A stretch of DNA of 64,000 nt from Epiperipatus broadwayi (taxonomy: Eukaryota; Onychophora; Udeonychophora; Euonychophora; Peripatidae): positions 157,501 through 221,500 of the forward strand of contig JAQFVV010000558.1 in NCBI GenBank assembly GCA_028023455.1. The letters are read 5' to 3'. Of the stretch, positions 49,016 through 59,954 are shown one piece after another. The translations under genes were made by a program, and so were the position numbers. Each line of letters begins with the position of its first letter. The first letter of the stretch is position 1. Under the pieces are notes generated by a model, which saw only the letters and a program-made list of their open reading frames with translations, was not told the origin of the DNA and did no database searches.

Positions 49016-50028
49016 CCTGTGATGTGATGCACTGTGACTTCTTAAACAGAGTCAGGAATCTCTCAGCAGCTATGCTCAGAGAAACCAGTTAGCCACTTTA
49101 CCTTCCTTTTCCTTTGTCCACCCTATGTTTTGCCATAATCTGCTCCATCCCATTTCCACAACATAATCTTTGTCAACTCCATGACCTTCATATCTAAATC
49201 CCCCTTATCTTTTCCCAAACTTAGCATAAAAACCAATAACTCACTTTCTGTATAATCTCTTTGTTCATATTTAATCTTCCATAACTTCATTATTTGTACC
49301 CTTTCTGCTTCCAAGCATTTACATTGAAGTAACAGAAGCCTAATATTTTTTATGCCTTCCTTACACAACTTGTAGACTAAATCACCCATATTTTTCCATT
49401 TACATGTATATTCCCTTGTTGCTAAAGATCCCATTCGAGCCTTAAACAATAAGCTACTTTCCTTACTATTATTATAAATTAACTCACACCCAATCTTCTG
49501 TTTACTTCTATATATATGTGAACTTATTTTATTCTCCATACTAGTTCTCCATCTCTCCAACTCCCTATTCTTTATTAATGCATCTATTCTTCTATCCCAC
49601 TCCTTACCACTATAACACTCAACAATCCTCCTAACACAATCAACCCACCTTACTGACATAACTTCTTTATCCAAATCTTCTGCATACCACATTACCTTTC
49701 TCACCCATCTTGTTGCCTTCCCTTTATTTGTAACCCAATTAAATACTATTTTGGCTATTCTTTTATTATCCATAAACTGCAATCTACTGAACATTTTCAA
49801 TTTGCTTTTTGCATCTGTCATATAAAAACTTGACCATCGCCTTTCTCCTTGAATTGTCTTCTTTGCTGTCCACACCTCAGCATCTAATGCATGTCTTTCT
49901 ACTTCCCTTTGTACTTTTTCTAAGCAATCGAATACCCCTTCATATACATCATTGCCATATGTTAACCCTGCTATTGCCACTCTCTTCCATACAATTCTAG
50001 CTACATCATATTTATTATATGAAAACAC
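49016..50028 (-). pseudogene. C-terminal part of a non-LTR retrotransposon reverse transcriptase
   Basis: A 301-codon frame (49123-50028) with 3' UTR to about 49016. Residues 13-28 (VWKRVAIAGLTYGNDV) fit the post-catalytic thumb segment with the 'YG.E' signature. IQGERRWSSFYMTDAKSKL (59-77) and RLQFMDNKRIAKIVF (82-96) fit the 'L.GE.GWSS...R....KL...RL..M...R..K.V' block seen in many animal LINEs. A remnant of the terminal cysteine motif lies around C222-C236, with the usual His missing. The palm domain (FADD) and endonuclease are absent, so it is a 5'-truncated insertion whose last segment happens to stay open. Confidence 0.7.
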
Positions 50029-51299
50029 TGTTGCAATTTTTGATCACGCCCTCTCTACAGGGTTAAACAAAATTGTTTATGTTTGAAGTGCATTTTGTTT
50101 TAATGTGGTATTATGCTTTCTATATGTTTTTAAATATAATCATTCAGTTAGAAATAAGTGTTTTAATTGGAAGTTATATTTTTTATTATCATAATTATTA
50201 TTTACTAAATAAGCTCAGCTTTATAAATTTATCATTTTAATTTAAAAAACAAAAAGAATTTTGTCATTTTTTTAATTCATTATATTTGGATATCAAAAAA
50301 TACTATCAGCAACTGGATTATATTTTTTATGACTTTATTTTTCTGATTTACTCTTAAAAATTAAAAATCAACATTCCCTTCTTTTTTCCACACCGTCTAT
50401 AATTCCTTTCAGTATTTTTTTCTTAAATTTTTGTATCTAAACACATGCCCAATCCAATATCTTTGTGCCTTTATAATTATTTCAATGCCCTAAATAGTAT
50501 TTAATGCATTGATAAAGTGGCAAATTCTAGACCTCAAGATATAAGGATAATGACCCAACTTAGAGTTTCATTTCAACTTCCATGCAATGAACCACTGAAT
50601 TATCATTATTTAAATAAATATCTTTTTTCCATGCAGTTTTTAACAAATTTCTTTTAACATTTATGTTTCTAATTTATCTTTTAAAATGTTTTCAAAATCC
50701 TTATTTCTATTGTACTTAATATTTTTTTAGCTTTTTCTAAATAATCATGTTTGTCTACAAGCCAAGAAAAACATTAACCAATGGCTTTCTTATATCTAAT
50801 TTCAATAGACAATAAATGACTTGTGAAAACCTCTTTGGCTATATCAATGCATGTTTCTTTCTTCTATTACTTTCATCAGATAAACTTGCATTATACAAAA
50901 GCACTGGCTTACTCTATAATATCCTATTCAGGGTTTATTTCTTCCCATCATTTATATTCACTGCTTTAGCTTTATTTGTACCTGTCATTCTTGATAACAT
51001 TCAGATAAAATGGCTGTGTAAGGAAAACTATATTCTCAATAAATACAATTCAATAACAAAAACAGGATCAATTAATATATATATTAAAAAGCAATGAAAT
51101 CATATTGTACCATTTATGTTTAATTTAATTAAGCAACCTACTAAATCATTGTCCAACTATGAAATGAGATACTGTGTCATTACCTTTACATATTTATGTT
51201 GAATACAAATCTACAAGAATATTAATATGGATACTTAGAGATTCTTAATGTTTTTCTTAAGGTTTGTGTTGATGGTATTTTAATTTTGTTTATATAATG
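50029..51299. other. AT-rich spacer
   Basis: No gene recognised. The 93-codon frame at 50816-51097 is hydrophobic and lacks a domain. Confidence 0.4.
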
Positions 51300-51437
51300 G
51301 ACTATTTTTATCATCTAATATAAGTATTGAATATCTTTAGAAAAAATTAATTTTATTTAAATATTATATATTGCTTATAATACTCTATTCATATACATGT
51401 TAATGCAACAAATTTTCTTAAAAACTTCTTTATTTTC

Positions 51438-51478
51438 TTACAGTTTTGACTGTCCAGCAGTCTTCATCAGAGCTCTAT
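51438..51478 (-). ncRNA. Decayed hammerhead (PLE-end type), nested in family B
   Basis: On the minus strand CTGATGA (complement of 51464-51470) is exact. Stem II GACTG / CAGTC (51448-51462) pairs at all five positions around CTGGA. Then AAAAC replaces GAAAC. Only G12 is wrong; ancestral ...CAGTCGAAAC would place it in a CpG. Confidence 0.6.
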
Positions 51479-51737
51479 CTTCTTCACTGCCTTAATTAAA
51501 CTCTTTTAAATTTTAAATTTTTAAATTTTGAGTTTGGAATATTTAAATATTCCAAATTTATTCAACTGCTAGTAATAGCACATCAAACAGGTTAGTATAT
51601 GCACAATATTTTGAGAGGTATTATTCACTCCTGTTGCTGACCTAACCAGTTACAGTACTAATATGGGAATCAAATCCATATCTTAAATTTTTGAATACTG
51701 AATTTTAAGACAATGGTCTAATCAACTGAGTCTTTGG

Positions 51738-51815
51738 CAGGGTGGTTCAGCTGGATAGAGCATTACCTTAAAATTCAGTATTTAAGAATCTAAGGGTCCA
51801 GGTGCAATTCCCAAT
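51738..51815 (+). ncRNA. tRNA-like head of family B SINE
   Basis: tggttcagctggatagagca (51747-51766) fits the A box and D arm of a tRNA (TRGYNNAGTNGG plus downstream bases). gggtccaggtgcaattccc (51793-51811) fits the B box and T arm with its stem. Spacing is tRNA-like. These form an internal pol III promoter in tRNA-derived SINEs. Confidence 0.65.
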
Positions 51816-51845
51816 GCTAGTATTGCCACTGGTCAGGTTAGCAAC

Positions 51846-51895
51846 ACTTGAAGATGAAAGGAGAATAATATCTCTCAAAACATTGTGTATATACT
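51846..51895 (+). ncRNA. Possible decayed hammerhead in family B
   Basis: cttgaagatg (CUGANGA with one inserted T) is followed by a possible stem II (ggaga / tctct) and CAAAAC in place of CGAAAC. Weak on its own. The copy at 62866-62912 has exact CTGAAGA with a stem GAG-GA / TT-CTC. Confidence 0.35.
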
Positions 51896-51990
51896 AACAT
51901 GTATGCTATTACTAATAGATGAATGTCTTTGGAATATTTAAATAAAATTAATTTTTTCTAAAGACATTCAATACTTATATTAGATTATGG

Positions 51991-52399
51991 AAATATTCCA
52001 ACATATAAATACAACTTAGAGATTCTACTTTGTAAATATTATATACATCAGACTAAAAAAACATCTCCACAAATGTGACTTTGCTCTCTCAAATGCCATT
52101 GCCCATACTTGCTATCATAATAAATAATATATGCTATGGACAGAAATGGTTACAATTTTATCTACTTTTTCCAATTGAATGATTATATAGATGAGATGTT
52201 ATTAATAAAATTGAATATGACCAAAATTAGATTTCATTACCTCATAAAATATTAAATATTATCTAATGAACTCTTCAATCCCAATGCTAATTCTGTTTTT
52301 CCCAAAGCAATCATATTTGATTATTTAATTATATATATTGAAACTATAAAGTTTATATGGAAGCTAGAAAATATTTTAAAAAAATAAAAAACAAAAGCT
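51991..52399. other. AT-rich spacer
   Basis: Nothing recognised. Confidence 0.4.
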
Positions 52400-52400
52400 A

Positions 52401-52493
<93 letters not shown>

Positions 52494-52504
52494 CATCATC
52501 ATCA

Positions 52505-52540
<36 letters not shown>
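52400..52540. repeat. (ATT)n microsatellite with (ATC)n core
   Basis: About 30 ATT units, then about 5-6 ATC units at 52491-52508, then about 10 ATT units. It encodes a chance poly-Ile frame that is not a gene. Confidence 0.95.
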
Positions 52541-52541
<1 letters not shown>

Positions 52542-53969
52542 AAATCTTTTAAAATATTATTAATAATGAATGATAATTCATATTGGCTGTGGATAAATAA
52601 CATGGTCAATAAGTGCTGTGTGTATGTAGCATAACAATTAAATAAATATATATCAAGAAGCATACACATCAATATTAAAATATTGTATATAAAATTAATA
52701 TTTTTGTTAGTATTTAGAATAAATAATAAAAAATATGTTTGTTATTCTAAATTATTATTTATTTATTAATACAATTTATAAGAAAAAAAATTTTTTGTAT
52801 TATTTTTATTTATAATTATAAATTTATTTAACGCACATTGATTACATGAGTAATATTTACTAAGGCAATAAACCTAAAGCATGTGCGGTTGAAAATGCAA
52901 AGGTAGTGACCTCTACAGGTCTTAACCACAAGCTTATGCAGCATGCAAGTCATGAGGCAGGAAAACTCATAAAATTGATTGAAATTATGGCTTGCTTGGC
53001 AAAAAAGTAAGATTTGGATAAAGATAGAATAAAAAGAATACATTGAACTGAATTACATAATTTTAAATCAGTTGTAAAACTGAACTATAATAATAATCAT
53101 ACATTTTAAGTGATCAAGAAAAAAACATGGATTGCTAAACAAATAAGTTAAGCAAGAGATTTATCCCTCATCTTCTATAACCTTTCCCAGAAGATTGGAT
53201 GAAGGAATTAAAGTGAAATAGGAATTATACAATGTAAGTTTCTCTTCAAAATAAACGAAAAGGCTTAGCATGGTAAGTATAATATTAAAAATCTAACGTG
53301 GAATAAGTATTGTGTAATACAAATTTCTCTGTTCAAAATTAATGGATATATTATAATTTAGAATAATTTTGATCAATAAGAAAGCAAAAGGATAAAAAAA
53401 TATTGTTTAGAAACAGAGTTGGATGTGGATTATTAATGAATAATAATAATAAGAAGAAAAATTATTATTATTATTCTACTCAATTATATTTTCTCCAAAC
53501 AAACAAATACATAAGAACAATTAACAATTTTTATTCAATATTTCACTATTCAGAGCAAATATAAAAATGGTAATATTATTGTTTTTAACTTATAAAAAAT
53601 AATTTCCCAGTGCATTCTTTGTAAAGTAATTTATTAATAACACTTATGTTTAGTAAATATTAAAAAAATAAATTAATGCATAAAATGTATATGCAAATCA
53701 ATTATACAGATGATTGATTTACTTAAATGATTTATTGGCATTATTGTTGAACAAACATATAAAAGTATTTAATAATAAACAGGATTATAGTTATTAAATT
53801 TTGCTATACTTTAAAGATGTCTGACTTGAAGTAGCATATATATATATTTAATCGTTAACATATGGAGAGAATTAAATATTGTCAACTTTTAATGAGATAT
53901 ACTTCTGATCTATAAATAGTCAAAATAAAAGTCATAGATCACATGACCCTATCTCTTAAGCTTGTAAGT
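52541..53969. other. AT-rich spacer
   Basis: No gene or clear repeat pair recognised. A small near-palindrome aataataataataag / attattattattattc lies near 53440-53475. Confidence 0.4.
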
Positions 53970-54360
53970 TATAAACATTGAGGATTGCCAATTCCTCTAC
54001 AAGCTTTATGATAATTGCTTAGCCAGAGCCAGCACTACTACTACATATGGTATGGATGAAGATCTATCAGCCCCATAGAGCTATTTGAGTTGGATAGCTG
54101 GGTTTGAAGACATGTAGATGTCTGAAAATTTCATGATTTTCCACTCAATAGATAACTTTTAGGTAAGTGCTTGTTTTTGGGTTGGTATTTTTAGATCTAG
54201 TGTCTAAACCTACTGTGACACCTCTCTGAGGAGTGCCAAAGCAGGAAACCATGGTCAGGGGTTTGGGGAATGGTTCCTGACAGAGATATTTTAAGTGCTG
54301 CCTCTGGCTAAGCAATTATCATAAAGCTTGTAGAGGAATTGGCAATCCTCAATGTTTATA
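53970..54360 (+). mobile_element. Element C1: hammerhead element with 58-bp perfect inverted ends
   Basis: The ends (53971-54028 and 54302-54359) are, by eye, identical inverted repeats starting ataaacattgaggattgcc. The 270-bp core contains gacatgtagatgtct and ttaggtaagtgctt blocks shared with element C2, then the hammerhead at 54215-54265. No reading frame. The perfect arms against diverged internal sequence suggest either strong arm homogenisation or a recent origin by inverted duplication. Confidence 0.8.
54215..54265 (+). ncRNA. Hammerhead ribozyme with consensus core (C1)
   Basis: CTGAGGA (54226-54232) fits CUGANGA and GAAAC (54245-54249) is exact. Stem III is the palindrome ACCATGGT (54248-54255), cleavage GTC 54254-54256. 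Stem I: CCTCT (54221-54225) pairs fully with AGGGG (54257-54261), one pair being T-G. Stem II pairs TGC with GCA around CAAA; the closing 10.1-11.1 pair is G-G, a defect. All core bases are consensus, so weak activity is plausible. Confidence 0.7.
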
Positions 54361-54535
54361 CTTCTGATCTGTTTTATAAATATAATATCCAATTCAAAAA
54401 CACAATCAAAATTGTAAATCTTACATATTAGATTATTTTAATTATCATATAAGACTAAACACTAGTAAAAGATTTTAATGATTGATTGAATACAAGTATA
54501 ATTTATATACTTGGAGTTACGTAATTATATAAGAG
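54361..54535. other. AT-rich spacer
   Basis: Nothing recognised. Confidence 0.4.
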
Positions 54536-54805
54536 ATTTGAGCATAGACTTTCAAGCTTCTTTAAGCAAACCAATGTATCTCATATAACTTATGCATATG
54601 GCCATAAACATGCATGAAAGATAAATGATCTCCAATATATATATTTCATGGGAAATGATGATCTGGACAAAGTGATGTGTTGGCTCAGCAGGAAATATAT
54701 ATATTGGAGATCATTTATCTTGTGTGCATGTGCACTATGATGTGTATTGGTTGTATGAGATAGATTGATTTTCTGAAAGAAGCTTGAAAGTCTGGTTCAA
54801 TCCTT
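54536..54805 (+). mobile_element. Family A palindrome, copy 4
   Basis: The left arm (54536-54650) starts gagatttgagcatagacttt and ends gatctccaatatatatatt. The right arm (54692-54805) is the inverse, ending gaaagtctggttcaatcctt with the B-box-like motif. A degraded hammerhead sits in the centre. Confidence 0.7.
54662..54712 (+). ncRNA. Hammerhead-like core, family A copy 4 (decayed)
   Basis: GTGATGT (54673-54679) replaces CTGATGA. GAAA is intact (54693-54696) and followed by the self-complementary TATATATA and ttggagatc of stem I. Inactive by changes at C3 and A9. Confidence 0.5.
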
Positions 54806-56466
54806 ATATATTTTGAAATTCTATTTTATAATGTCCATCAGTTTGATTTTTAAAAATATGTAAAATATCATTATTAAAATTGTAAACTTATTATTTAAAA
54901 TAGATGAAGAATGTATGTGTATTAATTCACTGTATTTGTTATTTTTTTATTTAGTGTATTAATTATAATTATCATAATGCATATTTTGTATAATAAAATT
55001 ATTATTATCATTTATCATGGTGTCCTTGATCTCTAAATTTATTTAGCACTCTATTTTACTTTGTAGTTAATGCAGAATCTGTTAATGATAGGTATTGCAT
55101 GTGGCTTTGTTACATCTATTCAATGTGTTACTCTAATTTTAATATCCCAACATAAAGATAAAGCTTTATATCTTGTAAATCCACCTTGACTACAAGCCTT
55201 AAGATCACTGTAACTGAATTAATCAGTGGCATCCACTTGGCTGTACAACAAAATCTAGCTTGCACGATAATCACTCTCATCATTATTACATTATAAATGT
55301 TTGCAGTTTACAATATATACAATCTTTATGTCATGTCTCATTTCTGTGCATTTATTTATTTATTCTGTTATTTATTTATTCCATTACAGTTTTTTGGCTT
55401 TGCCAACATAGGGCTGAGAAAAAGCTTATACCCTGAAAGAGCAGAGTACTACTTCTGTTTATATTTATATCTTTATAATTGTTGGCATTGAGTCAATAAA
55501 ATTATACCCTGAGATAAAAGAGAGTATACTCTTATTTATACCATTACAATTTTAAATTATCAAACTTAGGGATGTAAATATTTTTATATTGGGAGAAAAT
55601 TGTATTGTAATGTTCATATTTATAATGATGACTTAATAAGGGGTTTGGTATTGTAAAGTTATTATTGGTCTTGGTGATGGTGCCAGAAAACATACTGATC
55701 AATTGGGAATAAAATTATGTTCCCACGGTGATTTTTTATATATGAAATAAATTCATATGAAAATAGATGTACGTACATTTTTATATGAAAAAGTTGTTAA
55801 AATAAAATATGTTAATTATCAGGTACATAACTTATAAATTTACATGCATAGGAAAATGTTTGCAAATATCGGTAGAGTGTCATATAATAAATGCCTGGAC
55901 TTGTCAAGAAAGAGTAGTTATCAGATATATAGTTTTTGATTTTTCATATTTATATTTGTTCAGGTACTAAGAGTAGAATACTTAGTATTACTATTTAATG
56001 GGCTAAACAGAGATATAATTCCTGGTACACCATATTTATGTTTATTTATTAAATGTAGAATACTCATGGTTGATGTTTAGTATATTATATAAATGAATTT
56101 AGTTGATGATTAGGTGTGATTGTCTTTATTAGAACAGTAAGATATGAATGATGCACTTATTATTATTTTAAATAAAAAGACTGTTAAAGAACTTCAATAT
56201 TTTATTAATAGCAACACCAGTAGTTAATATAATATGAGATTTACTGGGTCAAATAAAGGAATGTAATTGTGTGAAATATGATTGATATATTTTTGAGAAA
56301 TATTGTACTAACATGATAAAACCAACCCAGAGAAAAATGAAAAGAGACAAGAGACTACACCATGTAATAATTTTTTGTTTATTTGGGAAAGACCATTAAA
56401 AAATAAACAAAAATTTTAATTAATAAATAATATTTAATTAATAAAAATATGCAAAAAACTTTTGAT

Positions 56467-56506
<40 letters not shown>

Positions 56507-56637
56507 TAAATACATTCATCTGATTCTTAGTGGAATTTGTAGTTTATGGGAGGGTGGATTTTGATTGCTTTCTTGTATTAAATTATTAATTATAAAAGAA
56601 TATTATCTAAAATGGAAGAAAAACAGTAGTACCATTA
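54806..56637. other. AT-rich spacer
   Basis: No gene recognised. A compound (AC)n(AT)n run lies at 56466-56506. Around 55395-55530 'taccctgaaagagcagagta' and 'taccctgagataaaagagag' recur as a short repeat of unknown nature. Confidence 0.45.
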
Positions 56638-57090
56638 ATGGAAGAATCAAAATCTCCATTGTATATGCAAAAAATATTTGAACTCTTATTGCAAAAGAGA
56701 GAAAAAAATAGCATAAAAATAAAAGAGGTAAATGCTAAATTGGAAGAAAATAGTGTTAAATTAGAAGAATATAGTTTAAAGATAAAAGAAGACATGAAAG
56801 AATATAATGTGAACATGAAGAAAGAGATGGTTTCTAATTTAAAAGAATGTAGTGTAGAGATAAATTCCAAATTGAAAGAAAATAGTGTGAAATTAGATTC
56901 CAAACTTGAAGAGATGGGTTCTATATTTGATAATTTGAATTCAACAATAAAGAGATTATAAAATAAAATAGAAGAAATTAATAAGAAATGGGGAATAAAT
57001 TTTATTAGTATCAGAGATAGTATGGATAAACAAATGATAGATTTAAAAGGAAAACTTCAACAGAGTTGCAAACAAAATGTCAGAATTTAG
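56638..57090 (+). pseudogene. Coiled-coil reading frame, possible retroelement gag/ORF1 remnant
   Basis: A 107-codon frame (56638-56961) continues beyond a TAA as NKIEEINKKWG to about 57090. Composition is dominated by Lys, Glu, Asn, Leu and Ile with repeated 'KLEENSVKLEEYSLKIKED' heptad-like units, typical of an extended coiled coil. Coiled-coil N-termini occur in LINE ORF1 and in LTR Gag proteins (the gag at 37.6 kb begins similarly), so a retroelement source is plausible but unproven. AT-rich low-complexity DNA can also give such frames by chance. Confidence 0.4.
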
Positions 57091-57782
57091 AAGTTTAATT
57101 TGGAGTTGATAATATGGATTTTGAGGACCATATATCTTTTTCTTATGTCTTTCATCATATGTTTATAATTATACTTTTCTACAATATGTTAAAAGCAGAT
57201 AAAAACCAGTCCCTATCTTGCATGAGAGTGGTGTAGTGAAAATTACACTATAGAAATATAATTGAATAAAAAATTATATTTTGTATTTCCTGATACATTT
57301 TTAAATTTTCCCTAAATAATTAACATCTTTAACTTAATATTAAATGAAGATGAAAAAGGAATAGATACTATAAATGATTTTGAAAAATATTTAAGAGTAT
57401 TTATTTGCCTCCAATATAAATCAATTTTCAAGATTTAATCTATATAGAGAGAGTAAATATGTTTATACATAAAAGGCAATTTGTGTAAATTGAATGCATT
57501 CGTCATGTTTCTTAAAAGTCTGTCTTTCATTAGTCTTTGTTTCGCTAGTCATTTAATGAATAGCTTTGTTTATACTTCAGTCACCCACTCCAGCTAGATT
57601 AGTTATTGTGATTCTTAAGATAGAAAATAACAAGTTGAACTTCAACAGTAATTTATCAGTAAAATGTACTTTCTAAAAATATAAAAGTATAAATTCAACT
57701 CTTATTTTGACTATGTAATAAAAATAATAACTTAGGTGTGAAATTCTATTATTAGAAATAAAAACTCTTAAATAATTTGAAT
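57091..57782. other. Spacer with third copy of the 28.3-kb repeat
   Basis: 57130-57265 matches the repeat at 28283-28760 (ccagtccctatcttgcatga, gtggtgtagtgaaaattaca). The remainder is AT-rich and featureless. Confidence 0.55.
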
Positions 57783-58271
57783 TAAGTAGCATTTATCATA
57801 AATAAAAAAAGCTTGTTTAGAGCTCATTAGCATGCTCTTAATTTTACATATTTGTAAGTGCAAGCTATATAAGTCATGTGACATCTGACTTTTTATTATT
57901 ACTATTACTATTTTGCTGTTGGGGCTTTGGCTAAATTAAATGGCTAAGCCTACTAATATATGGAGTATCTGAATTAAGTTTAGGCCCATATGATTTTTTC
58001 AGTTGGAGAGCTGACTTTAAAGACATGTAGATGTCTAAAAGTTTCAGATCTTCTTCTTGAAAATTAACTTTTAGATAAATGCTTAGCTTGAGATGTTTTT
58101 TTGAATTTAATGTCCCAACACCTCACTGAAGAGACCCATGGGTCGAAACTGGTCTGGGAGATGGAGACAATCCAAGATAAAAATGATTTGAATGCCTTCT
58201 CTTGTAGTAAGTAGCATTTATCATAAATAAAGAAAGCTTGTTTAGAGCTCATTAGCATGCTCTTAATTTAT
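57783..58271 (+). mobile_element. Element C2: retrozyme-like unit with 425-bp direct repeat and hammerhead
   Basis: The segment taagtagcatttatcataaa...gcttgtttagagctcattagcatgctcttaattt occurs at 57783-57844 and again at 58208-58269, an offset of 425 bp, with only a couple of differences. The unit between carries blocks shared with C1 (agacatgtagatgtct at 58020-58035, taacttttagataaatgctt at 58067) and the consensus hammerhead. More than one unit in tandem with a hammerhead per unit is the structure of animal retrozymes, whose RNAs circularise after self-cleavage. No coding potential. Confidence 0.75.
58116..58166 (+). ncRNA. Type I hammerhead ribozyme, complete consensus core (C2)
   Basis: CTGAAGA (58126-58132) and GAAAC (58145-58149) are exact. 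Stem II (58133-58144) is a perfect inverted repeat, GACCC/GGGTC (usable as 4 bp with loop CATG), with the preferred G-C closing pair. Stem III uses A-U and C-G around TG. Cleavage GTC is at 58152-58154. Stem I: CTCA (58122-58125) pairs with TGGG (58155-58158, one T-G), then an internal loop, then TGTC (58112-58115) with GACA (58166-58169), as in natural type I hammerheads with loop contacts. This is the best ribozyme candidate in the window. Confidence 0.8.
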
Positions 58272-58277
58272 ATATAT

Positions 58278-59847
58278 AGTACCAATATTGATATTGGCAC
58301 ATGATAATTTATCTAAAAAAAAAAATTATTAAAATAATCTTTCATAAAAGAAAATGTATCTAAAAGTTTAATAGTTTTCTATCAGTAGTTTTTGAAATAA
58401 AAGTTAGAAAATAATTGATTAAATGGGGGGAGGGGGAGTTTTGGTTAGAAAAGTTAAACTAAAAGTTTTATAAAAGGAAGCAGAGTTTATTATTATTAGT
58501 CAAAATATAATTTAAAGTTTAAAAAATACAAATCTCTTTTCATTTGAATTAAAGAAAAAGTAATCTTAAAACTAGTTATATATGTGTGTATATATGTGTG
58601 ATTGTAAATAAAAATAAATGAATGCTTATTAAATAAATATTAAAATGAAATAAAAGAAGATTATCATTAAAAAACATGGCAATGACTATTAATTAAAATT
58701 ATATAAAACAACATGTATGTATGGCTATTACCAACTAAACAATCTTCCAAAACACATTGTCAAAGAATTATCAATGGAATTTCGACAACAGATATTGCCA
58801 GAGGATATCAAAAAGAAAAACACTTCACAAGTATAAATAGTAAAATTTTATCAGATAATCAGTTCAGTTCAGAAATTAATTGAGTCAGTTAAGTCAAGAG
58901 AGGACAATCAGTTGAGTTAATTGTATCCAGAAACAAAATGCAGTGCTGAGCAGCTTTTGGGAACACACATCTTTCTCCAGCCTTAGTCAAATAAGATCAG
59001 CAATATCTGCCCATGAAATAATGTCTGCGTAACAGGTTAGAAATCCTCCATCAAATATTCAACTGTCTCCAGAAATAATAATCATGAAGAATAATAAAAC
59101 TCCTAAAGAAAACATCCCAGCCGGCTGGAAATATTCTCACCTAAAGCAGTAACCAAAGAAAACGAAGTTCTACATCCCCATTCAAAATCCTAGATAATAA
59201 TATTTTATATTCTTATTTCTATAATAGCCATTGCATTGCATTAATTCATAAAGCATCCAGAGACAAGTAATTTGAACTCTATAATTATGCATAAAATGAA
59301 CTATTGATGTGCATGTTTGTGAATGTTATATGATTTTATAAACATCAAACATTATTTATGCTTTTCATAAGATATGCGTGTGTTATATTAGTTAAAAAAT
59401 TATAAAGATGTTTAAATTTAGTAAATTAATGTTAGTTAATAAATTGTCTTAAAACTTAAACTCTATTTGTCAATCAATTCTTTTTATCAATTCCTTTTAC
59501 CAATCTCTCTTACAATTCTTTCACTACTAATTATGTATAATCTGTTAGTGATTACAAGCAACTGAGCTAGTCTATGGGTAAAACTTAGGCATTGAGTTAG
59601 TGGCCATTGTTCAAAGTGCATTATTTATTCATTCTTGGATAATTAACTGGCGCCCATGTTTACCCAAAACAAAAAAAAAGTGCTTTGAACTCTGGTGTTG
59701 AACTCAATAGTCAAGAAGAAGTTATGTCCTGGAAATGTAACACTAGTTATATATTTTATAGCTATTGTTTGGGCATACATACTCTGAGTATGTTCTTCTC
59801 TGCCTAAGAGGCCGGTGTTCAATTATCCCATATACGAACTTGGTACA
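58278..59847 (+). mobile_element. Solo LTR, copy 2 (about 1.57 kb)
   Basis: Full-length homologue of 21284-22910, with start AGTACCAATATTG (first T mutated) and end CTTGGTACA. Shared blocks include the G-rich run (ggggggagggggag at about 58423), tataaatag (58832-58840), 'aacatcccagcc-gctggaaatattctcac' and 'gtgcatgtttgtgaatg'. Flanks are AT-rich. It lies immediately downstream of element C2. Confidence 0.75.
58832..58840 (+). promoter_or_regulatory. TATA box of solo LTR 2
   Basis: tataaatag, same relative position as in solo LTR 1. Confidence 0.5.
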
Positions 59848-59954
59848 ATATATATAAACATTAAAAGCATAAAACTAAACTAATCAATATATAATCAAAA
59901 TTATCCCAAATTCACAAATCAACCAGACTAGCCAAGAAAATAAACTTTAAAATG

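Larger units (their letters stand above)
51300..51990. mobile_element. Family B palindrome (tRNA-like SINE with hammerhead-like end), one arm split
   Basis: Right arm, plus orientation (51733-51990): tRNA-like head, a cactggtcaggttagcaaca block, hammerhead-like motif, tail ending tacttatattagattatgg. The left arm is its inverse (51308-51365 and 51546-51732), interrupted at about 51366-51545 by a different hammerhead fragment. The arms meet at 'aactgagtcttt' near 51725-51737. Related copies: 62787-63015 (minus, also interrupted) and a trace at 33650-33780. Confidence 0.7.

Noticed and set aside
52357-52563. 68-codon poly-Ile frame
   Set aside because: Direct translation of (ATT)n; no gene.
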